Assembly (NCBI RefSeq): GCF_001956695.1
Contig: NZ_CP019070.1
Span: 1,798,001 to 1,862,000, forward strand
DNA: 64,000 bases
Origin: Poseidonibacter parvus
Lineage (GTDB): Bacteria > Campylobacterota > Campylobacteria > Campylobacterales > Arcobacteraceae
Direction: 5' to 3'
Shown here one piece after another: positions 1-7,291 of this stretch. Below the pieces are notes generated by a model. That model saw only the letters and a program-made list of their open reading frames with translations, did not search any database and was not told the origin of the DNA. The number at the start of each line of letters is the position of its first letter. Within the stretch, counting starts at the first letter, position 1. A program made the translations under genes and the position numbers.

Positions 1-1617
1 GATTGTAATGGAAATAGATTAAAACCCTCTTCTCAAAGTGTATTTGTAGCAAATAAAACTATTGGTGATATTTTAAATGTTCCAATTGAAGATGCACACT
101 CTTTTTTCCAAGATGAAAAAAACTTCAAATATCTTTCAGAACAAGGGCAATTAATTGCAAAACCAATTTTAAAAGAAGTAAAAGAGAGAGTTTATTTTTT
201 ATATGATGTAGGACTAGGATATATTACATTAGGACGTGATGCTAGAACTATTTCAGGAGGAGAAGCACAAAGAATTAGAGTTGCTTCTCAAATAGGTTCT
301 GGACTTACAGGTGTTATGTATGTTCTTGATGAACCTTCAATTGGTTTACATGAAAGAGATACAAGTAAACTTATTAAAACTTTACGAGCACTGCAGGAAA
401 AAGGTAATACTGTAATTGTAGTTGAGCATGATAAGGAAACAATTGAAGCAGCAGATTATATTGTTGATATTGGTCCAAAAGCTGGAAAATATGGAGGAGA
501 AATTGTTTTTGATGGAACGCTTGATAAAATGTACAAAGCAAAAACATTAACTGCAAAATATTTAACAGGTGAAAAGAAAATCGATTATGTTCACAATCGT
601 CCTCAAGAAGAGTTTATTGAAATAAAAAATGTAAGTATTAATAATATCAAAGACTTAGATGTACGAATTCCATTAAAGAACCTTTGTGCAATTACGGGTG
701 TTTCAGGAAGTGGAAAATCTTCACTTATATTACAAACTCTTTTACCAGTTGCAAAAGAACTTTTAAATCATGCCAGAAAAGTTAAAAAAGTTGATGGTGT
801 AGAAATTGCAGGTTTAGAAAAACTTGATAAAGTAATCTATCTAGATCAAAGTCCAATAGGAAGAACTCCTCGATCAAATCCAGCAACATATACAGGATTA
901 ATGGATGAATTAAGACTTTTATTTTCTAAAACAAAAGAAGCAGAAATAAGAGGTTATAAAATAGGACGTTTCTCTTTTAATGTAAAAGGCGGACGTTGTG
1001 AAAAATGTCAAGGTGAAGGTGAAATCAAAATTGAAATGCACTTCTTACCAGATATTATGGTTAAATGTGATGATTGTCAGGGACAAAGATATAATGCTCA
1101 AACCTTAGAGATTTTATACAAAGGAAAAAGTATTTCTGATGTGTTAAATATGAGCGTTGATGAAGCAGTAGAATTCTTTGTTAAAATTCCAAAGATACAT
1201 GCAAAACTTCAAACATTAAGTGATGTAGGACTTGGATATATTACTCTTGGTCAAAATGCTATTACACTTTCAGGTGGGGAAGCACAAAGAATTAAACTAA
1301 GTAAAGAGTTAAGTAAAAAAGATACTGGAAATACTTTATATATTTTAGATGAACCTACAACTGGACTTCATTTTGCAGATGTTGATAGACTTACAAAAGT
1401 TTTACATCATTTAGTTGATTTAGGAAACTCAGTACTTGTAATTGAACATAATTTAGATGTTGTTAAAAACTCTGATTGGGTTATTGATATGGGTCCTGAG
1501 GGTGGAAATAAAGGTGGATTATTAGTTGATGAAGGAACACCTGAACAATTAGCAGCAAATCATAAAAAATCAGGTTCACATACTGGTTATTATTTAAATA
1601 AAGAGATAAATCAATAA
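1..1617 (+). CDS. uvrA: UvrA, excinuclease ABC subunit A (5' end outside window)
   Basis: UvrA is the DNA-damage-recognition ATPase of nucleotide excision repair; it dimerises and loads UvrB. The frame is open from base 1, so only the last 538 residues are present (the full protein is usually about 940). Visible are the first ABC signature and Walker B (SGGEAQRIRVAS, then VLDEPSIGLHERD), a second Walker A (GVSGSGKSSL, near nt 700), a zinc finger (CEKC and CDDC near nt 1000-1090), and a second LSGGEAQRIKLS signature with Walker B (ILDEPTTGLHFAD). The stop codon overlaps the next ATG by one base (TAATG), suggesting translational coupling to the DUF309 gene. The first in-frame ATG inside the window (316) is internal and not the start. 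Confidence 0.97.
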   Translation, partial: DCNGNRLKPSSQSVFVANKTIGDILNVPIEDAHSFFQDEKNFKYLSEQGQLIAKPILKEVKERVYFLYDVGLGYITLGRDARTISGGEAQRIRVASQIGSGLTGVMYVLDEPSIGLHERDTSKLIKTLRALQEKGNTVIVVEHDKETIEAADYIVDIGPKAGKYGGEIVFDGTLDKMYKAKTLTAKYLTGEKKIDYVHNRPQEEFIEIKNVSINNIKDLDVRIPLKNLCAITGVSGSGKSSLILQTLLPVAKELLNHARKVKKVDGVEIAGLEKLDKVIYLDQSPIGRTPRSNPATYTGLMDELRLLFSKTKEAEIRGYKIGRFSFNVKGGRCEKCQGEGEIKIEMHFLPDIMVKCDDCQGQRYNAQTLEILYKGKSISDVLNMSVDEAVEFFVKIPKIHAKLQTLSDVGLGYITLGQNAITLSGGEAQRIKLSKELSKKDTGNTLYILDEPTTGLHFADVDRLTKVLHHLVDLGNSVLVIEHNLDVVKNSDWVIDMGPEGGNKGGLLVDEGTPEQLAANHKKSGSHTGYYLNKEINQ

Positions 1618-1961
1618 TGTATGATAAAACAAAATTTACACAAAATTTAGCAATTGATAGATTTATTTTTGCTGTGAAAAATAATTTTTTTGTGGAAGCA
1701 CATGAGTTATTAGAAGATGACTGGAATTTATATAAGAAGCAAGGTGAAAAGAAAAAGGCTTTAGTTTTAAAAGGTCTTATTAACGGAGCTACTGCTTTAG
1801 CCTTATATTTTGAGAAAAAAAGACCTGCTGGATATGAAAAAGTTTGGCCTGTATTTTATAAGTACGTGCCCTTACTTGATGAAGTAGATTTAGATAATAA
1901 AGATAGATTTTATTTTGCAAAAGAATTATTAATTGAAAAAAATAAACTTGTTAATAATTAA
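1617..1961 (+). CDS. DUF309 family protein
   Basis: This is a 114-residue soluble protein. It carries the family's landmark EAHELLEDDW near residues 28-37 and a GLINGATAL helix near residues 56-64, which together resemble the DUF309 helical bundle (the usual pattern is HE-LLE--W followed by KGLIQ-A-A). The biochemical function of DUF309 is not established. The ATG overlaps the uvrA stop by one base, so it is co-transcribed and probably coupled. The C-terminus is Lys/Asn-rich. The family call rests on pattern recognition alone. Confidence 0.75.
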   Translation: MYDKTKFTQNLAIDRFIFAVKNNFFVEAHELLEDDWNLYKKQGEKKKALVLKGLINGATALALYFEKKRPAGYEKVWPVFYKYVPLLDEVDLDNKDRFYFAKELLIEKNKLVNN

Positions 1962-1975
1962 AATAATATGAAATG

Positions 1976-1984
1976 TGCTATAAT
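1976..1984 (+). promoter_or_regulatory. Extended -10 promoter for the diguanylate cyclase gene
   Basis: TGC-TATAAT lies about 30 bases before the ATG at 2015, downstream of the DUF309 stop. It matches the extended -10 element typical of the Campylobacterota vegetative sigma factor. The transcription start would fall near 1991, leaving a short leader. Confidence 0.6.
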
Positions 1985-2014
1985 ATATTTGAATATAAAA
2001 AAGGCAAAATTTAA

Positions 2015-3379
2015 ATGAATAAATTAATATTATTTTTTCTACTTTTAATAAATGTTTCAATAGCAAATGAAGCCTTTGACTACATAAAATTAACACCTAA
2101 AGAAGAAGCTTTCTTACGTAATACTGAAATAAAAGTAATCACCTCTAATACTTGGGCACCTATAAATATGTATAATGATGAAAATCAATTAGCAGGAATT
2201 GCTATTGATTTTTGGAATATCATAAAACAAAGAGCAGGTATTAAATCTGAAACAGTAACAGCTAAGAATTGGAATCATGTTTTAGAATCTATTAAAAATA
2301 AAGAGGCTGATATTACAATTGGAACCTCTTTTGACAGAAACAAACTAAAATATGCAAATTTCACTAACTCATATATTTCTTTTCCAATTGCTTTTGCTAC
2401 ATTATTTGATAAAAGATTTATTCCTAATGCTTCATTTTTAGAAGGTAAGAAAGTAGCAGTAGGAGAAAATTACAGTGCTCATAATATATTAAAAGAACAT
2501 TATCCTAAAATTGATTTTGTATTAGTTAAAAATACTCAAGAAGCCCTTGAATTATTAAGTGCAGGAAAAGTAGAAGCTGCAGTTGATATTCTTCCAACAA
2601 TTGCACATTTAATTTCTGTTAATGGATATTACAATCTTAAAATATCAGGAACAAGTGAATATGATGTTCATGTATCTTTTATGATTAGAAAAGATTACAA
2701 AGAATTACAATCAATAATAAATAAACATATTGCACTAATAACACCAGAAGACAAAAAAAATATTATAAGACAGTGGTTAACAGTAAAATTTGATAAAACC
2801 TTTGTAGGTTATGAATATTTATTCCAAATACTTGTTTTAATTGTTCTAATAGGTTTATTCTATGCCTTTAAACAAAAAGATTTAAAGAAATATAATGAAG
2901 AATTGAAAAAACTTTCTATTACAGACAGATTAACACAACTTTATAATAGAAGAAAGATTGATGAACTTTTAAATGAAGTTAAAAATAAAAAGTTTTCACT
3001 AATACTTTTAGATATTGACCATTTTAAAGAAATAAATGATATTCATGGACATTTAGAAGGAGACAAGGTTTTAGTTGAAATCTCAAACCTTTTAAAAAAT
3101 AGTTTAAATCAAAATGATGAAATTGGAAGATGGGGTGGAGAAGAATTTTTAATAATTTGTAAAAATACAAGTGAAAAAGAAGCTTATATAATTGCAAGTA
3201 GACTAAAAAAAGCAATCGAAGATCATGATTTCAAAATTAGAAAAATTACTGCATCTTTTGGGGTTAGTGAAGCTAGTAAAAATTTAGATATTAAAAATAT
3301 TTTAGCAAAAGCAGATGATGCTCTTTATAAAGCTAAACAGCAAGGAAGAAACCAAGTAGTGACTGCTTCAAGCTTATAG
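2015..3379 (+). CDS. Membrane diguanylate cyclase with periplasmic solute-binding sensor domain
   Basis: 454 residues. A signal-like N-terminus (1-17) is followed by a bacterial type-3 extracellular solute-binding domain (about 30-260; motifs ITSNTWAPINMY and DITIGTSFDRNKLKYANFT), one membrane helix (about 268-286) and a GGDEF domain (about 295-450) with an intact active-site motif GRWGGEEF. It should make c-di-GMP in the cytoplasm in response to a periplasmic ligand. The RxxD inhibitory site expected five residues before GGEEF reads NQND here, so product inhibition is probably absent. A dedicated extended -10 precedes it. The ligand is unknown; amino-acid-like molecules are the family norm. 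Confidence 0.92.
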   Translation: MNKLILFFLLLINVSIANEAFDYIKLTPKEEAFLRNTEIKVITSNTWAPINMYNDENQLAGIAIDFWNIIKQRAGIKSETVTAKNWNHVLESIKNKEADITIGTSFDRNKLKYANFTNSYISFPIAFATLFDKRFIPNASFLEGKKVAVGENYSAHNILKEHYPKIDFVLVKNTQEALELLSAGKVEAAVDILPTIAHLISVNGYYNLKISGTSEYDVHVSFMIRKDYKELQSIINKHIALITPEDKKNIIRQWLTVKFDKTFVGYEYLFQILVLIVLIGLFYAFKQKDLKKYNEELKKLSITDRLTQLYNRRKIDELLNEVKNKKFSLILLDIDHFKEINDIHGHLEGDKVLVEISNLLKNSLNQNDEIGRWGGEEFLIICKNTSEKEAYIIASRLKKAIEDHDFKIRKITASFGVSEASKNLDIKNILAKADDALYKAKQQGRNQVVTASSL

Positions 3380-3382
3380 TAA

Positions 3383-3727
3383 TTAATTTAAACTCATTAA
3401 ATAAGTTTTTAATTTCATCATATCTTCAGTAGGATATTGATTCTCAGCACTTCCTCTTGTAGCTTTAACAAAAAAGTCTTTTGAAGAGTCATTAAATCCA
3501 AAATTTGTATTTGTAATTACTACTTCATAATTTTGTTTTATTGATTCACTTGTTGTTTTTTCAACATTTGCAACTGAATCGCTAGCTATAAATTCTTCTT
3601 TTTGAATTTCTTTTAATTTTGCATCTTGATTTAATTGTGAACTAGTATTAATTGCTTGTACTTGTTGTGCTTGTAGAAGTTTGTTATCACTAAACTGATC
3701 GATATTTGCTACTAAACCGTATTCCAT
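3383..3727 (-). CDS. Conserved-looking small protein of unknown function
   Basis: 114 residues, not recognised. The N-terminal 65 residues are rich in Gln, Asn, Ser and Lys and look unstructured. The C-terminal 45 residues form a compact block beginning YEVVITNTNFGFNDSSKDFF and ending at the stop. There is no signal peptide, Cys or membrane helix. A good ribosome site (AAAGGAG, reading the minus strand) lies just upstream of the ATG and a TATAAT-like box further up. It converges on the diguanylate cyclase gene with a 3-base gap. The low-complexity head and short folded tail recall flagellum- or export-associated small proteins, but nothing proves this. Confidence 0.7.
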   Translation of the reverse strand: MEYGLVANIDQFSDNKLLQAQQVQAINTSSQLNQDAKLKEIQKEEFIASDSVANVEKTTSESIKQNYEVVITNTNFGFNDSSKDFFVKATRGSAENQYPTEDMMKLKTYLMSLN

Positions 3728-3820
3728 ACTAAGCTCCTTTTTCTAATTAATCATTTATATAGCATATTATACATTATTTTTAAATATTTTGTCAAAAAAA
3801 TTATATTATTAAGTTTTTTT

Positions 3821-3829
3821 TGATATTAT
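3821..3829 (+). promoter_or_regulatory. Extended -10 promoter for the CNNM/CBS gene
   Basis: TGA-TATTAT follows a run of eight T. Transcription would begin near 3836, giving a leader of about 75 nt before the ATG at 3912. The leader contains a small hairpin (GGAAT-ATA-ATTCC). Confidence 0.5.
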
Positions 3830-3911
3830 TAGCCATCAATTTTCAAAAAATGAAGGAGTCCTTATTGGAATATAATTCCCCGAGGTGTATATTAATTAAA
3901 AGTGAGAATAA

Positions 3912-4955
3912 ATGGAAATTTTAATCTTACTATTTGTTGCAGTTATTGGAGTATCTTTTTTATGTTCTGTTCTAGAATCAATTTTACTTTCTACAAATCT
4001 ATCTTATATATCTGTACTTGAAAAGAATGATCAAGGCGCAGGACAATTACTAAAAAAATTAAAAACTGATATTGATGTATCAATTGCTTCAATTTTAATA
4101 TTAAATACAATCGCAAACACTTTAGGTGCTACTGCTATTGGAGTTCAAGCGCAAAATGTATTTGAAGGTGATAAAACACTAGTAATGGTGGTTTCAATTA
4201 TCTTGACATTTATGATTTTATTTTTTGCAGAAATTATTCCAAAAACAATTGGAGCAGTTTACTGGAAACAATTAGCACCACTTGCAGCAAGAATCATTAA
4301 TATATTTATATTTATTACATATCCAATTATTATAATTACGCAATTTGTAACAAGAAAAATTGGATCAGATAATAGTGACACAATTTCGAGAGAAGAATTA
4401 ATTCACTCTACTTTATTAAGTGAAGAAGAAGGTGTTATTGGAGATTTAGAATCTGATATTATCGAAAATACACTTACTTTAAATAATATGAAAGTAAGAG
4501 AGATATTAACTCCAAGATCTGTAATGTATGCAATTGATAAAAATACACCTATTAAGGATGTTATTGAAGATAAGAGAACTTTCAAGTTTTCTAGAGTTCC
4601 AGTTTTTGAAGGAACAATTGATAATATAATTGGGATTGTTTTAACAAAGCAGTTATTTAAGCAAGCGCTAATAGATCAAAGTGTTTCTGTTGGTTCTATT
4701 ATGAAAGATGTAATTCCCTTAAATGAGAATATACCTGTATCAAAAGCTCTTAATATGTTTATTCAGAAAAAAGAACATATGTTTATAGTTTATGATTCTT
4801 ATGATCAAACAGAAGGAATAGTTACACTTGAAGATTGTATTGAAACATTACTTGGTTTAGAAATCATGGATGAATCAGATACAACAGCAGATATGAGAAG
4901 ACTTGCTTTAAATAAAATGAAAGCAAAAAGAAAAGAAAAAGAAAGAGGAATTTAA
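3912..4955 (+). CDS. CNNM-domain (DUF21) plus CBS-pair membrane protein, CorB/hemolysin-like
   Basis: 347 residues. An N-terminal CNNM transmembrane domain (about 1-150, including AEIIPKTIGAVYW) is followed by two CBS motifs (about 195-320; EILTPRSVMYAI and DVIPLNENIPVSKAL, with GIVTLEDCIETLLG in the second). Proteins of this class act in Mg2+/Co2+ transport or tolerance in the inner membrane. The C-terminal CorC_HlyC domain found in many relatives is absent; the protein ends in a basic tail (MKAKRKEKERGI). The stop codon abuts the ATG of the carbonic anhydrase gene with no gap, so the two form an operon. The transported ion is not shown. Confidence 0.9.
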   Translation: MEILILLFVAVIGVSFLCSVLESILLSTNLSYISVLEKNDQGAGQLLKKLKTDIDVSIASILILNTIANTLGATAIGVQAQNVFEGDKTLVMVVSIILTFMILFFAEIIPKTIGAVYWKQLAPLAARIINIFIFITYPIIIITQFVTRKIGSDNSDTISREELIHSTLLSEEEGVIGDLESDIIENTLTLNNMKVREILTPRSVMYAIDKNTPIKDVIEDKRTFKFSRVPVFEGTIDNIIGIVLTKQLFKQALIDQSVSVGSIMKDVIPLNENIPVSKALNMFIQKKEHMFIVYDSYDQTEGIVTLEDCIETLLGLEIMDESDTTADMRRLALNKMKAKRKEKERGI

Positions 4956-5705
4956 ATGAGTTTAAAAAACACGATTATTAGTATTTTTATTGTATTTGTA
5001 GTTGCACTTATGTTAAGTGGAGAAGAAGAAACAAAAGGTGCTCCTTGGGGATATAATGAAGACTTAGGACCAAAAGAGTGGGCAAATCTTGATGATAAAT
5101 ATAGAATGTGTGAAGATGGATTAAATCAATCTCCAATCAATATTACAAATACTATTGATGCTGTATTAAATCCTTTAACATTTGAAGGTAATGCAAAAGC
5201 TAGTACATTTGAAAATAATGGTCATTCGGTTAAAGTTAGTTTTTCAGGTTCAAGTTCATTAAATATTGATAATGAAAAATACTATTTAAAACAAATACAT
5301 TTTCATACACCAAGTGAAAATCAAATCAATGGAAAATCATTTCCAATGGAAGGACATTTAGTTCATTCAAATAGCGCTGGAAATCTTGCAGTTGTTGGTG
5401 TTATGTTTGAAGTTGGTGCTGATAATATGGTTATAAATAAATTATTAAGAAATTTACCTGAAAATAAAGATGATAAAAATACTCTTAAATCAGAAATATT
5501 AGGATATGACTTATTACCAGAAATTAAAGATTACTATAGATTTAGTGGTTCATTAACAACTCCTCCTTGTACAGAAGGTGTTAAATGGTTTATATTAAAA
5601 GATACAGTTTCTATTTCAAAAAGTCAATTAGCTGACTTTGATGCTGTTATGCCTACAAATAATAGACCTATTCAAGATATTAATTCTAGATTAATCTTAG
5701 ACTAA
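4956..5705 (+). CDS. Alpha-class carbonic anhydrase, periplasmic
   Basis: 249 residues with an N-terminal hydrophobic export signal (about 1-22). It catalyses CO2 + H2O to bicarbonate + H+. Alpha-class hallmarks are visible: WGYNED near residue 28, QSPINI, the two zinc histidines in IHFHTPSEN, the third in EGHLVHSN, the proton-shuttle His in ENNGHSVKV, TTPPCTEGVKWF and NNRPIQDINSR. It is co-transcribed with the CNNM/CBS membrane protein directly upstream. Periplasmic alpha-CA in Campylobacterota helps pH and CO2/bicarbonate balance. A stem-loop follows the stop. Confidence 0.96.
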   Translation: MSLKNTIISIFIVFVVALMLSGEEETKGAPWGYNEDLGPKEWANLDDKYRMCEDGLNQSPINITNTIDAVLNPLTFEGNAKASTFENNGHSVKVSFSGSSSLNIDNEKYYLKQIHFHTPSENQINGKSFPMEGHLVHSNSAGNLAVVGVMFEVGADNMVINKLLRNLPENKDDKNTLKSEILGYDLLPEIKDYYRFSGSLTTPPCTEGVKWFILKDTVSISKSQLADFDAVMPTNNRPIQDINSRLILD

Positions 5706-5715
5706 CAAAAACAAA

Positions 5716-5744
5716 AATATATACAGATTTAATCTGTATATATT
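5716..5744 (+). terminator. Stem-loop after carbonic anhydrase
   Basis: A perfect 13-bp stem (AATATATACAGAT / ATCTGTATATATT) has a 3-base loop. It sits 11 bases after the stop. No T-run follows, so it is either a weak terminator or a 3'-end stabiliser. Confidence 0.45.
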
Positions 5745-5787
5745 CCTTCAAAAAAGAACTTAATACACAATTATCTTACTATTTTTA

Positions 5788-5796
5788 TGTTATAAT
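5788..5796 (+). promoter_or_regulatory. Extended -10 promoter for the BON-LysM gene
   Basis: TGT-TATAAT lies 33 bases before the ATG at 5829, preceded by a T-rich stretch. The gene has a clear AGGAG ribosome site. Confidence 0.6.
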
Positions 5797-5828
5797 CTTT
5801 TTAATTATAAATTAAAACAGGAGAATAT

Positions 5829-6245
5829 ATGAGTTTACTATCTTTCGCAATTGATGCAGGTAAAAAATTACTTGGATTAGGAAATGATGAAGAAAATATC
5901 AAAAAAGAAATTGAAGAAAACAGTTCAACAATGCCAATTGATGGACTTGCTGTTAAAATAGATGGTGATACAATTGTATTATCAGGAGATGCAGATGCCA
6001 ATTCAAAAGCAAAAGCTGCTTTAATTGCTGGAAATATCAAAGGAATTAAAGAAGTAACTTTTGAAGGTGCTAATCCTGAAGACCAATATTATGAAATTAA
6101 GTCAGGTGATAACTTATCAAAAATATCAAAACAATTCTATGGAAGTTCAAACCATTATAATGCAATTTTTGAAGCAAATAAAGAAGTTATTAAAGATATG
6201 AACTTGATCTACCCTGGTCAAATGATTAGAATCCCAAAAATATAA
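5829..6245 (+). CDS. BON-LysM protein, Kbp/YgaU-like
   Basis: 138 residues. An N-terminal amphipathic segment (MSLLSFAIDAGKKLLGLG) is followed by a BON domain (about 22-85, containing GDTIVLSGDADANSKAKA) and a LysM domain (about 90-137, YYEIKSGDNLSKISKQFYG to PGQMIRIPKI). This is the architecture and near-exact length of E. coli Kbp (YgaU, 149 residues), a cytoplasmic K+-binding protein. There is no signal peptide, which fits a cytoplasmic location despite the LysM. The DUF937 gene follows 12 bases downstream, so the two are probably co-transcribed. Potassium binding is inferred from architecture only. Confidence 0.9.
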   Translation: MSLLSFAIDAGKKLLGLGNDEENIKKEIEENSSTMPIDGLAVKIDGDTIVLSGDADANSKAKAALIAGNIKGIKEVTFEGANPEDQYYEIKSGDNLSKISKQFYGSSNHYNAIFEANKEVIKDMNLIYPGQMIRIPKI

Positions 6246-6257
6246 TAAAGGCTTAAA

Positions 6258-6788
6258 ATGAATATTTTAGACACAATATTAAAAAATGGTTTAGATGAAA
6301 ATATATTAGGTGCAATTTCTGCAAAAACAGGAATTGATACAAATTCAATTCAAGATATCGTTTCTCAAGTAGCACCACAGTTAGTTGATGGTGCAAAACA
6401 AAACTTAGCAAGTACAAATGATTCTTCAAATTTAATTGATATGATTTCTAATACTGATTTAGATTCATTAAAAAATAATCCAGAAGCTATTGATAGTTCT
6501 GATAATAGTAATATGTTAGGAGAACTATTCTCTTCACTTAATACAAATGAAGGTGATGTTGCAAATGAGTTAAGTGCAAAAAGTGGAGTTGATTCTTCAT
6601 CAATTGCTTCACTTTTACCAATGTTAGCACCACTTGTAATGGGAGCTTTAAACCAAAAAACTAATTTAAGCTCTACTGATACATCTAACACAAACGATAT
6701 TACATCAATGCTTACAAACTTTATTGACCAAGACAATGATGGTTCTGTAGTAGATGATTTAATGGGAATGGCTAAAAAGTTCTTTTAA
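6258..6788 (+). CDS. DUF937 family protein
   Basis: 176 residues, acidic and rich in Ser, Asn and Asp, with no signal peptide. Repeated blocks of the type VSQVAPQLVDGAKQNLA and LLPMLAPLVMGALNQK are typical of DUF937/YidB-like proteins. Two similar helical units are visible: residues about 12-55 (ISAKTGIDTNSIQDIVSQVA) and 103-140 (LSAKSGVDSSSIASLLPMLA), so the protein is an internal duplication. Function is unknown. It lies 12 bases behind the Kbp-like gene and is followed 63 bases later by the YegP-like gene. Confidence 0.85.
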   Translation: MNILDTILKNGLDENILGAISAKTGIDTNSIQDIVSQVAPQLVDGAKQNLASTNDSSNLIDMISNTDLDSLKNNPEAIDSSDNSNMLGELFSSLNTNEGDVANELSAKSGVDSSSIASLLPMLAPLVMGALNQKTNLSSTDTSNTNDITSMLTNFIDQDNDGSVVDDLMGMAKKFF

Positions 6789-6851
6789 ATAAGAAATTTT
6801 TAAATTATTTTTAACTAGAATGTATCTAATTAAAATTTTAAGGAAAACAAT

Positions 6852-7175
6852 ATGACTATTAACTTAAGAAAAAGTGAAGCAAAAGAACCTTTCTCATTTA
6901 TTTTTGTAAATGCTGAAGGTAAAACAATTGTAAAAAGTGAAAACTATGCTCAAAAAGCAAGTGCTAAAAATGGTATTGAATCAGTTAAGAAAAACTGTCA
7001 AGAAGATGCAAGATACGAATTTAAAGAATCTACAAATGGTAAGTTTTTCTTTAATATTAAATCTACAAATGGTCAAGTTGTTGGAACAAGTGCTTTATTT
7101 GCAAGTGAAGATGAAAGATCAGCTGCAATTACAGAACTAAAAGCAGATTCAGCTAATGCAGAAGTTACTGAATAA
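6852..7175 (+). CDS. YegP family protein (two DUF1508 repeats)
   Basis: 107 residues built from two about 50-residue repeats: one containing FSFIFVNAEGKTIVKSENY and one containing FFFNIKSTNGQVVGTSALF. Both have the DUF1508 pattern (F-F-L-A-NGQ-I--S--Y) followed by a serine-helix motif. It is a small soluble protein; E. coli YegP has no proven function. An AAGGAA ribosome site precedes the ATG. A strong intrinsic terminator follows, closing the Kbp-DUF937-YegP block. Confidence 0.92.
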   Translation: MTINLRKSEAKEPFSFIFVNAEGKTIVKSENYAQKASAKNGIESVKKNCQEDARYEFKESTNGKFFFNIKSTNGQVVGTSALFASEDERSAAITELKADSANAEVTE

Positions 7176-7210
7176 CAATTAAAAAAAGAAATTAATTATT
7201 CAAAGATCAA

Positions 7211-7244
7211 GTGAATGTCTTCTTTAGGCATTCACTTTTTTTTT
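7211..7244 (+). terminator. Rho-independent terminator after the YegP-like gene
   Basis: A 10-bp stem (GTGAATGTCT / AGGCATTCAC, one G-U pair) with a 5-base loop is followed by nine T. It is a textbook intrinsic terminator. Its T-run also serves as the T-rich upstream part of the next promoter. Confidence 0.88.
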
Positions 7245-7252
7245 GCTATAAT
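7244..7252 (+). promoter_or_regulatory. Extended -10 promoter for the HerA-like ATPase gene
   Basis: TGC-TATAAT lies immediately after the terminator T-run and about 40 bases before the ATG at 7292. Confidence 0.6.
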
Positions 7253-7291
7253 ATCTGCAAAATACACTTAGAAATATTATAAAGGCCTATT

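Noticed and set aside
6365-6736. Minus-strand frame of 123 residues inside the DUF937 gene
   Set aside because: It is the shadow of a real, recognisable plus-strand gene and has no ribosome site.
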